Origin: Lewinellaceae bacterium
GTDB lineage: Bacteria; Bacteroidota; Bacteroidia; Chitinophagales; Saprospiraceae
Length of the DNA: 64,000 nt
Assembly: GCA_016711435.1 (NCBI GenBank)
Contig: JADJSY010000008.1
Coordinates: forward strand, 62,001-126,000
Direction of reading: 5' to 3'
Notes under the pieces: model-generated
Seen by the model: the letters and a program-made list of their open reading frames with translations, nothing else
The model's database searches: none
Told to the model about the DNA's origin: nothing
Part shown: piece by piece, positions 51,601-62,200 of the stretch
Numbering within the stretch: position 1 is the first letter of the stretch
Layout of the letters: each line of letters begins with the position of its first letter
Position numbers and translations under genes: made by a program

Positions 51601-54600
51601 CGCCATTGACCGCAGCGGTCGGTAATACTTCTTATTTTGTTTCGCAAACCACCAGCAGTTCACCGGCAGTAAGTGTGCTGGCGGCGGGCAATATTGCGAT
51701 TATTTCCTATGATGACGTTACGGATATCTTCGGGTTTGTGCCTTTTGTCAATCTGGCGGCAGGTACGACGATCTATTTTACGGATAATGGCTGGGATCAG
51801 TCGCTGAACGGAGGTATGGGCGGCTTTAGTGGCGCCACCATTACAGACGGAAATGGCACCGAAGGCTTTGTAAGATATGTCGTTCCGGCAGGAGGCGTAA
51901 CGGCAGGAACGATCGTTTATAGCAATAACAGCAATACCGGCGGATTCACTTCCTCGATGACTGCTATTCCCCCAGGTTTGATCGGCAATTTTACTGCGAT
52001 TAATTTTTCAGGCGACGGCGATCAGATATACGCATTTCAGAACAGCAACCTCGACAATCCGCTGTTCAATAACGGTACAATGACGCACCTGTTCGTACTG
52101 GATAATACCAACGCGTTTGAAAACACTACAAACTCTAACCAGGGAAATATTCCGCCCGGTTTAACAGGTGTTACAGCCAATACCTTCCCGTTTTCAGGGA
52201 GCGCTGCTTTTGCTCTTAATAATAATGGAATGCCGCGTACAGCGGTCGATTGGCTCGCTTATATGGATTTAAGCACAAATTATACTACAGGCGCTACGGC
52301 GCCGGCCATTACCAACCTCAATGTCATCCTCGACGGCCCATCCCTCTGCGAAAGCGATCGGGCTGAAATCGTGGTAACCGTAATGGAACCCGCCACGGCG
52401 ATGATTCCGGCGGTGCAACCCGTATGTGTCAACACCCTTGCTAACCCAAGTTCTATAATCCTGTCCGTTGTTTTAGGCGGCGGTGCGGAGAGTGGTATGG
52501 GCTCCTGGTCGGCTAATATTGGGGGCGGTTCTTTTGCGCCGAACAATACAAACGACATGGTGACCTACACGCCACCCCTGAATTTTTCGGGCAATATCCT
52601 GTTTACCTATACAACCAACAACCCGGCAGGGCCTTGCCCGGCAGTGATGGCTACCCGTACGGTGGAAGTACAAACCGGCGGCGTTAATGCAGTCCCGGAC
52701 CAGATTATCTGCGCCGGCGAATCCGTGTCGCTGAATGCGACCCTGGGATCCGGCGCAACAACGCCTGTTTCCTGGTCGGCATCCGTCATGGGCGGCTCTT
52801 TCGCTCCCGATAATAATATCGTCTCCGTTTATACGCCTCCGGCTGATTTCACGGGCACGATTACCCTGACCCCTCACGGCTACCGGAGACGACGGTATCT
52901 GCGCGCTTCCGCAAGACCAGTTGGTCGTGACAGTGCTTCCTGCCCCACCGCTGCCGACCGTCACCACACCTGTGATATATTGCCAGAATGCAGACGCCGA
53001 TCCGCTAACCGCCATCGGCACGGATTTGTTGTGGTACGATTCGCCTGGCGACGGTACAGGCGATCCCCTTGCACCGATTCCGTCTACTGCGGTGATCGGG
53101 AATACCTCTTATTACGTAACACAGACCGTAAATACCGCGCCGCCGGTCAGTGTGCTGGCGCCGGGCGATCTGGCGATTATTGCCTTGAAAGACGGAACGG
53201 ATGATTTTGCCTTTGTGCCTTTTGTGAACCTGGCCGAGGGTACCGTGATTTATTTCACGGATAACGGCTGGACGGGAACAGGTTTCCGCAATACAGGTAT
53301 GCCTCCTTCCGGTGAGGGCAATGAAGATATTATGCGTTTCACCGTTCCCGCAGGCGGCATAGTGGCCGGGACTGTTATTCCGATGACGGTCGGCAATATG
53401 TTAAGCCCCGGTTTTGATCCCTTCAACACACCGATTCCCGGCGCAAGCGGCGGTTTCAAACCTCTTGACTTTAATTCAGACGAGGGGAGATCAAATATAT
53501 GCTTTCCAGAACAGCACGGCTACTGACCCATTGAATACCGGTATAAAAACACATCTGTTTGTTTTTGACGATACCAATGGATTTGAAAACGCTCTGTGAA
53601 CCCTCCGCTGCACCGGAGGGTGATATCCCGCCGGGATTAACATTCGGGGGTTACAGCCGTGACCTTCAATTTTGTTTTAAATACGACTTCCCAACTTATC
53701 AATGACGGCGCAACGCGTACACCTGCCGAGTGGCGGTCATACATTGCCGATGCAGCCAATTACGCAACCGCCACAGATGATGTCACCAATGTCAGCATTG
53801 CCGACCTGAATATGGCGAACCTCTGCGAAAGCGAGCGCGCTGAAATCGTCGTGACCATCCAGCCTGCCCCGGGCATATTTACGGTAACAGGCGGCGGCGA
53901 TATTTGCGACGAAGACCCGATTGGCGGTTTGCCCGTAGGTTTGAGCGATTCGGAAACCGGTGTGAATTACCAGTTGCAATTCAACAATGAGGATGGGCGC
54001 TTCGGTGCCGGGCACAGGCAATGCGATTTCGTTCGGCAACCAGCCGCCCGGCGTTGGAAATTACACCGTGGTGGCTACGGTAGTGGCTACGAGTTGTACC
54101 ATCACAATGGCCGGCGCGGCGCAAGTGACGGCCGTCAACTGCCGGATTGAAATTACAGACCCCTGCATCTGCCTGAACAATGCCACCAGCCTCAGCAATG
54201 GCCAGTTTGGAGAAGAAATAACCATATTTGCAATTACAGGCCAAACCTGGACGCTTGTTGCCAATACCGGCCTGTACCAGCCGAACGGTCCGACGCCTCC
54301 CGGCGCTCCGGTTTTAATACCGCTCAATACGGTTATCACGGAAAGTCCGGCAGGTAGCGGTGAGTACATCCTGAACGGCGTACATGTGGACGATATTGGT
54401 TATTCCATCACGGTTCGAATAACCGGGGACAGGAATTTACCATCGGAACTCCTGTGCGTACCCCAATCCGGTCATACTTTCCGATCTGACAGGGCCGTTC
54501 TGCCTGTTTTCGGCGCCGGTTCGCTCCCTGGGCGATCCGGGCGACGACACGTGGTGAGTGCCGGATTCTTTATCAACGGCGTTTCTGCCACCGAGTTTGA

Positions 54601-57600
54601 TCCGGCTGCACTGGGCGTGGGTTCTTATGTGATCAAGTACATCGTAAACGGCGGCGTACCTGACCCGGAGAATGATGACCCGGGTTGCATTTACACCATC
54701 ACCAGGTTCGTGCAGGTGGTGGCTACGCCGACCAACCTCAACTGTAACGACTTCGTAAACGTATCGCTGGAAGCCGATTGTTCCACGGAAATATTCCCGG
54801 ATATGGTGCTGGAAGGCACGTACGGTTGTTTTGACGATTATGTAGTTGAAATCGACCGGACTTTGCCCTTGGGCAACGGCCCCTGGCTGCCGGGTGTGGT
54901 AAACGCAGATGACATCAATCGTACCTATGCAGTACGGGTAAGACATTTAGTATCCGGCAACAGCTGTTGGGGCACCTTGAAAATAGAAGACAAAATTCCT
55001 CCGGTGGTTGTCTGTGAGAATTTTGACCTGCCCTGCAATGTACCCGACATAGCGCCGGGATTACCTGTTTTTTAAACGGTTTAGCCACCGCAACGCAGGC
55101 ATTCCCCGTCGTAACGGATTGCGATGACTACACGAGCGTCTTCAAAGACGTTGTAACAGAGCAGACTTGTGCGACAGGCTTTACCAAAATAATTATCCGC
55201 ACCTGGACCGTGGTCGACGCCAGCGGTAATAAATCCAGCTGCTCCCAGACGATTCGTTTCTTCCGCCCCACCCTGGCGGATGTGGACCTGCCCGAGAGTT
55301 ATGATGGCAACTCGGCGCCATTTTTTAGTTGCACAGCCGTTTATCCAACTCCTGAATGGATTAACAATGCGGGCTTGGAAGGAACGCCTACCGTATTCGA
55401 CCAGACTGAAGGTTGTAATATTGGCTGGACTTATACGGATGAAAGGATCGACGTTTGCGATGGCACCTATAAAATATTGCGCCACTGGACGATCATTGAC
55501 TGGTGTACGAATGTTGTTCTGCATCATACCCAGATCATTAAAGTAGTGGACGATATAAAACCGGTTATGACTTGTCCTGCCAACCTGACGGTGAGCACTG
55601 ATCCGTTCAACTGCTGCGCAACGGTCGATTTGCCGGATATTTTTGTGGAAGACGCTTGTTCGCGGATCAACAATGTACGGGCGATGGTCACCACTTTCGA
55701 TCCTGATAACCTGGAACAGACGGCAGTATATACGGTACCCGGTACGCTGAACACTTTCCATGAAAACAACATCTGGGATAGAGATACGCTGGCAAAATTT
55801 GGCATCGTACAGAGTTGCCTGCCTTTGGGAACGCATACCGTGATGTACACTGCTGAAGACGATTGTGGCAACGTGGCGAACTGCGTGTTCCAGTTAGTGG
55901 TAGCGGATTTGATACCGCCCGAAGTTTCCTGCGTCACGGTTACCCAGGTGGGGCTTTCTGCCGATAGTATGGCTATTATTCCGGCTATTTCGCTCAACAG
56001 CGGCACCTATGACAATTGTTCGCCGGTGATGTTCAAAGCCCGTCGGGTGGACTTTAATGAATGCCAGGACAATGTTTTTTACCACGACTCCCTCACATTC
56101 TGTTGTGCCGACATTGGCACCGTTGTGATGGTGGAATTGCGCGCCTGGGATGTAATATTGCCTGCCGGCGATGTGGCGCCCAACTTCCTGGATGCAAATG
56201 CCAACAGTTGTATGGTATCGGTTTTGGTGGAAGACAAGGTGAAACCTACCTGTGTGCCTCCGCCCCACGTCACTGTTTCCTGCGAAAACTTCGATCCCAC
56301 GCTTTGGGCTTATGGTTTTGCCACCTCGATTGACAATTGTTGTCTGGATACGATTACGGCCACCAAAAACATAACGCAGTTTGACACCACCTGCAACAGG
56401 GGAACAATCGTGCGCACCTTCCGCGTATCTGACTGTTCGGGCAACACGCCTCCCTGCACCCAGCGCATCCAGGTGACTTACGGACAGAACTATTACCTGA
56501 AACTGCCGGATGACAAAGTAGTGTACAGTTGCAATGGCGCGCCCAATGCTTTTGGCGCTCCGTCATTTTATGGCGAAGACTGCGAATTGATCGGGGTTTC
56601 TTACAATGATGTGTATTTCACCCTCGTGCCTGATGCCTGTTACAAAATAGAGCGCACCTGGACGATCATTAACTGGTGTACCTACCTGCCCGACGAAACC
56701 TGTATCGAGGTGCCGAACCCCAACCCGAGTTTCATTTCCAATGACCCGGCAAATGTTCGGGCGCCCATTTTGTCACCGCCCAATACGCCGGTGCCCTGGG
56801 CGCCGACCATTATTAAAATAAATCCGACCGATCCGTTGCCGACCAACTACTCGGATATATGGGACGCGAATGCCAACTGTTACCGGTATAAACAGATCAT
56901 CAAGGTGCTCGACATCCAGGATCCGGTATTTGATGAATGCCCTGCCAGCCCTGTTGAATTCTGCGATTACACTGCCAATGATTCCCTGCTGTGGAACTTC
57001 GATTACTGGTGGGATAACACCTTGCAAACCCATGATCTTTGCGAAGGCCCGGCCGACCTGAAGGTTACGGCACTGATTCCTGCTCCGGTACCGATATCCG
57101 CTTCCGTTTCCTGTTGTTCCTCGACCTGGATAATGATGGCGAAATGGAATCCGTTGTCAGCAGTACCAACCCGCCGGCCCCCGGAACGATTCACTACAAC
57201 AATATCAATACACTCAATTATGGGGGTGGCGAGATACGCCAGTTCCAGCAGAATATTCCTGTAAACCAACGGAGTCGGTTTACTATTCTGGAACATTACA
57301 CTCCGGACGGAACCAGGCTGGTAGCAAACCTGCGTTTTAACACCATACAAACGCCCAATGTGTACACCATTCCTCAATTACCACACGGCAAACACAAAAT
57401 CAAGTGGATTGTAGAAGACAAATGTGGTAATGAAACGATCTGCGAATATGAATTTGTGGTGCGCGATTGCAAAGCGCCGACCGTGGCTTGCGCCGATGTA
57501 AACATCAACCTGATGTATGGCGGAATGGCAACTTTGTGGGCCAACGACTTCTTCCTGTATGGCGAAGACAACTGTACGCCGAGCAGTATCCTGAACCAGA

Positions 57601-58819
57601 GCCTGGCAGTGATTCGCGCCTCAGACAACCCTGGCGAAACGTATCCGGGCGGTAGTCCACAAAACCAAAGCGTGGTGGTAACTTGTCTCGATGAGGGTCA
57701 AAACGTTCCGGTACAGGTTTGGTTACAGGATGCAGCGCAACCCGGAAACGCCGATTTCTGTACTGCGTATATCAATGTGCAGGCAAATCTGGTAGGTTGC
57801 GAAGGGTTCTCCCTCTGCTGCGGTAGCGGGTACGCTGACCATGGAAGGACAGGGGCGTAGAGCAGGCCGGCGTCGAACTACAGGGCGCACCCAATGTGAA
57901 TATGGTACATACGACCAACGACAACGGCTCGTTCCATTTTGCTTCCATTCCGCTGGGCGCCAACGTAACGATAACACCGACGAAAGACGACAACCCGCTG
58001 AACGGAGTGTCAACCTACGACCTGGTACTGATCACCAAACATATTCTGGGTCTGGAGCCGCTGACCCTGAGCGACTTGAATACCAATATGATGGCCAATC
58101 ACTTTGAAGGAGTGAAAATTGGTGACGTAAACGGTACGGCTATCGCCAACAGCCTGCAATCGGTAGAAGACCGCACGGCGGCAACGCTGTTGTTCGACGT
58201 TCAAGACCGCACGGTGAAAGCCGGTGAGGTATTCACCGTCAACTTCAAAGGCGCAGAGCGCGTACAAGGCTACCAGTTCACGATGAACTTCAACGGCCTG
58301 GAAGTAGTAGATATAGTACCTGGAACAGATATGAAGTTGGATAACTTCGGCGTATTTGCTGATGCGATCACCACTTCTGTTGACGGAGCAGCCAACGAAT
58401 TTGCCGTGACTTTCCGCGCTACCAAAGCCGGTCAGATCAGCCAGATGTTGGGTGTTTCCAGCCGGATTACGAAGGCAGAAGCATACAACCTGACCAATGA
58501 TCGACTTGATGTAGCATTCCGTTTCAGTTCCCCTGCGGGGATGACAATCAGTGGAGTAGGCTTCGAGTTGTATCAAAACCAGCCGAACCCGTTTGTAAAC
58601 AAAACATTCATCGGTTTCCACTTGCCGGAGGCGACGCAAGCAACGCTGCGTATTTTAGACGAAGCTGGTCGCATGGTCTTTACACAAAACGGTGACTTTG
58701 CAAAGGGTTACAACACGTTTGCTATTGACCGTCAACTGATTACAACGACTGGCGTACTGTATTACACGGTGGAAACAACAACGGACAGCGCAACGAAGAA
58801 AATGATCCAGTCCAAGTAA
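48674..58819 (+). CDS. Giant multidomain secreted protein with T9SS type A sorting domain (broken by about ten or more frameshifts)
   Basis: The parts read as one protein of about 3,380 residues if small indels are corrected. Order by position: signal peptide MKRNVLLFSALFICFSAYSQ (48674); adhesin-like beta domains (48.9-49.9 kb); a 'VMVDACGTEQLNEFIIIGSG' domain (49.93 kb); Ig/SprB-like units (50.5-51.5 kb); two copies of an 'IYFTDNGW' domain (51.66-52.38 and 53.14-53.86 kb); Cys-rich HYR-like units (54.7-57.6 kb); a dockerin-like 'STYDLVLITKHILGLEPL' motif (58.01 kb); and the sorting domain 'LYQNQPNPFVNKTFIGFHLP' (58.57 kb). Shifts are seen near 48.85, 50.23, 50.66, 51.26, 51.58, 52.88, 53.48, 53.6, 53.98, 54.4, 55.07, 57.06, 57.8 and 57.86 kb. 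It would be an extracellular adhesin or matrix protein. Confidence 0.8.
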
Positions 58820-58961
58820 CGCCGATCCCTGATCGGCGAACGTAACACCGATCCCTGATCGGTGAATACTGAGTTACTAAACTTTTTAAGTTTAGTAAAC
58901 GTATCTCCCTGATCGGCGAAGTATAGCCCTTCTCCTGCCTGCGCGGGGGAAGGGCTTTTTT
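58820..58961 (+). terminator. Terminator cluster after the giant gene
   Basis: 58820-58838 and 58846-58864 are hairpins CGCCGATCCCTGATCGGCG and its CACCG variant. 58874-58898 is the TTACTAAACTT palindrome, followed by a third partial copy, CCCTGATCGGCG. 58925-58956 is a strong stem (AGCCCTTC/GAAGGGCT) with a T run to 58961, a standard rho-independent terminator. Confidence 0.88.
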
Positions 58962-58988
58962 CATGAATGAAAAATAACCAAAACGAGT

Positions 58989-58996
58989 TATTTTTG
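58989..58996 (+). promoter_or_regulatory. -7 promoter box TATTTTTG
   Basis: Exact TAnnTTTG match right after the terminator cluster, ~115 nt upstream of the next start codon (59112). The leader between shows no other feature. Confidence 0.45.
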
Positions 58997-59111
58997 ACCT
59001 TATTTGAAGGAAACAGCTAAGAAGTTGAAGATATCAGCTCAAAAAGGTGTTAGACATTTAACCTTCAGTACAATACCAGACAAACACTTATTCAATAAAC
59101 ATCCAAAACCA

Positions 59112-59267
59112 ATGTGCCGTTTTCTCTTTTTTTTGGTTTTTCCTGTGCTGCTCACAGCACAGAAAGGGGGTTATGTGGTTCATTATGAGCAATATACCAT
59201 TTCCAACGGATTGAGTCATAACCACGTATACCAAGTTTTAAAAGATAGCAGTGGCTGGAATGGATGA
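59112..59267 (+). pseudogene. N-terminal fragment of a two-component regulator-propeller (Reg_prop) sensor
   Basis: 'MCRFLFFLVFPVLLTAQKGG' is a signal peptide; 'YTISNGLSHNHVYQVLKDSS' followed by 'GW' is the first blade of the beta-propeller found at the N-terminus of Reg_prop/Y_Y_Y hybrid histidine kinases. The sequence stops being propeller-like after 'DSSGW' and meets a GEVED-type domain in a different frame. A real sensor would continue for over 900 residues. Thus either a deletion or an assembly join truncated it; its promoter is upstream. Confidence 0.6.
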
Positions 59268-62200
59268 TGAAGACGGTATTGCCGGCGCCCTGAATTTCCC
59301 ACTGGGCGGTCCGCAAAATATCAGCATCATGGTCAATAATGTGTTCAACATGACCGGCTCTACGGCTACGCTATGCCTGATCTGACCTGGATGGCGACGG
59401 CCAGTTTGAGGCGGGTGAATTGCAATCTACCACTGTTGCGAATCTTTCAACGGTACCAAAACACTGAACCGGCGTTACGATTACCGGATTAACATCGCAC
59501 TTTGTAAGGTTGCGTTTGACCACCGATAATCTTATGGATGACGGCACTACCGCAAATGTGGATGAACGAGCCACTATTGCGGCGTCTAATGGTGAAATAG
59601 AAGATTATCCAAGCACGGTACAATGCCCTGTTTTGACAGCGCAAGCGCCTGCTGCGCAAGTTACCAACAGCATTTGCACGGTCTTTGGCGGTACGCCGAG
59701 TGGCGGTTTGATTTCGGCGCCTCAGGCTTCCTGTCCGACGGGTTCTACTTTGCAATATTCCACCAATAATGGAGGCTCCTGGAGCACAACTGTACCGACC
59801 TATGACCAGGACGGTCCTGCACAAACAGTTCTGACGCGTTGCAATTGTGATGCGAATCCGCAGGTTTCCAGTCCGACCAATACAGTAACTACAGCGCCCG
59901 GCACATGCCCGCCCTGCCCTGTTTTGACAGCGCAAGCGCCTGCTGCACAAGTTACCAACAGCATTTGTACGGTCTTTGGCGGTACGCCGAGTGGCGGTTT
60001 GATTTCGGCGCCTCAGGCTTCCTGTCCAACGGGTTCTACCTGCAATATTCCACCAATAATGGAGGCTCCTGGAGTACAACTGTACCGACCTACGACCAGG
60101 ACGGTCCTGCACAAACAGTTCTGACGCGTTGCAATTGTGATGCGAATCCGCAGGTTTCCAGTCCGACCAATACAGTAACTACAGCGCCCGGCACATGCCC
60201 GCCCTGCCCTGTTTTGACGACGCCGGCGCCTGCTGCACAAGTTACCAACAGCATTTGTACGGTCTTTGGCGGTACGCCGAGTGGCGGTTTGATTTCGGCG
60301 CCTCAGGCTTCCTGTCCGACGGGTTCTACTTTGCAATATTCCACCAATAATGGAGGCTCCTGGAGCACAACTGTACCGACCTACGACCAGGACGGTCCTG
60401 CACAAACAGTTCTGACGCGTTGCAATTGTGATGCGAATCCGCAGGTTTCCAGTCCGACCAGTATGGTGACCACGGCGCCCGGCTCCTGCCCGGAATGCCC
60501 AGTTTTGACGACGCCGGCGCCTGCTGCGGTGGTAGTGAACAGTGTTTGTACGGCCTTTGCCGGCACACCTGCTGGCGGTTCTATTTCTGCGCCGCAGGCT
60601 TCCTGCCCGACGGGTTCTATTTTGCAATATTCCACCAATAATGGAGGTTCCTGGAGCACAACGGTGCCGACATACGATCAAGACGGCCCGCCGCAAACAA
60701 TCCTGACGCGTTGCAATTGTGAAGAAAATCCGCAGGTTTCCAGTCCGACCAGTATGGTGACCACCGTACCCGGTACCTGCCCTGTATGCCCGGTTTTGAC
60801 GACTCCTGCACCGGCTGCGGTGGTAGTGAACAGCGTTTGTACGGTCTTTGGCGGTACGCCGAGTGGCGGTTTGATTTCGGCGCCTCAGGCTTCCTGTCCG
60901 ACGGGTTCTACTTTGCAATATTCCACCAATAATGGAGGCTCCTGGAGCACAACTGTACCGACCTACGACCAGGACGGTCCTGCACAAACAGTTCTGACGC
61001 GTTGCAATTGTGATGCGAATCCGCAGGTTTCCAGTCCGACCAATACAGTAACTACAGCGCCCGGCACATGCCCGCCCTGCCCTGTTTTGACAGCACAGGC
61101 GCCTCCCGCAGTGGTGGTGAACAGCGTTTGTACGGTCTTTGGCGGTACGCCGAGCGGCGGTTCTATTGCTGCACCAGTGGCTTCCTGCCCGACGGGTTCC
61201 ACGGTTCAGTATTCCACCAATAATGGTGGCACCTGGAGTACCACTGTGCCGACATACGACCAGGACGGTCCTGCGCAAACAGTTTTGACGCGTTGCAATT
61301 GTAATGCGAATCCGCAGGTTTCCAGTCCGACCAATACGGTAACGACAGCGCCCGGCACATGCCCGCCCTGCCCTATTTTGAACCGACCTACGACCAGGAC
61401 GGTCCTGCACAAACAGTTCTGACGCGTTGTAATTGTAATGCGAATCCACAAGTTTCCAGTCCGACAAATACAGTAACGACAGCGCCCGGCCTGTGCCCGC
61501 CCTGTCCTGTTTTGACGACTCCTGCGCCTGTTGCAGTGGTGGTGAACAGCATTTGTACAACGGTTGGCGGTACGCCGAGTGGCGGTTCCATTGCTGCGCC
61601 GGTCGCTTCCTGCCCGACTGGTTCTACCCTGCAATATTCCACCAATGGTGGAGGCGCCTGGAGCACCACGGTGCCGACATACGACCAGGACGGTCCTGCG
61701 CAAACGATCCTGACACGATGCAATTGTAATGCAAACACGGAGGTTTCCAGTCCGACCAGCATGGTGACGACGGCGCCCGGGGCCTGCCCGGTCTGCCCTG
61801 TATTGCCGGTACCTGCTAATGTAAGCATTGTCAACAGCATCTGCAACGATGACTGTGAAGTATCCGGCGGCGTTATTACCGCCCCTCCGGGTGTACAATG
61901 CCCTCCGGGTTCCACCCTGCAATACCAGGTAAACAACGGTTCCTGGACTACTACCTTGCCGGTGTACGACCAGGATGGCCCTCCGCAAACGATCAGAACC
62001 CGTTGCTCTTGTAATATAGATAACACGGTAACAAGTAACCCTTCTTCCGGAAGAACGACCGTACCTGGTTTTTGCCCGCCGCCGCCCACCAATTTGGTGT
62101 GCAATGACCTGGTCACGGTGTCATTGGATGAAAGTTGCAGCCTCGAACTCAAAGCGGATGATATCCTCGAAGGGACTTACGGATGTAATGGTAATTTCAT

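Noticed and set aside
60013..61560. 515-codon open frame on the minus strand, Arg-rich
   Set aside because: It is the antisense of the 291-bp repeats. Because the unit is a multiple of three, a stop-free antisense frame is copied in every unit. Composition (Arg/Gly/Thr) is not protein-like and there is no start signal.
59624..62084. Regular repeats as a possible CRISPR array
   Set aside because: Units are 291 bp with no unique spacers and they code for protein in one frame. The intergenic heptamer arrays also lack spacer/repeat structure.
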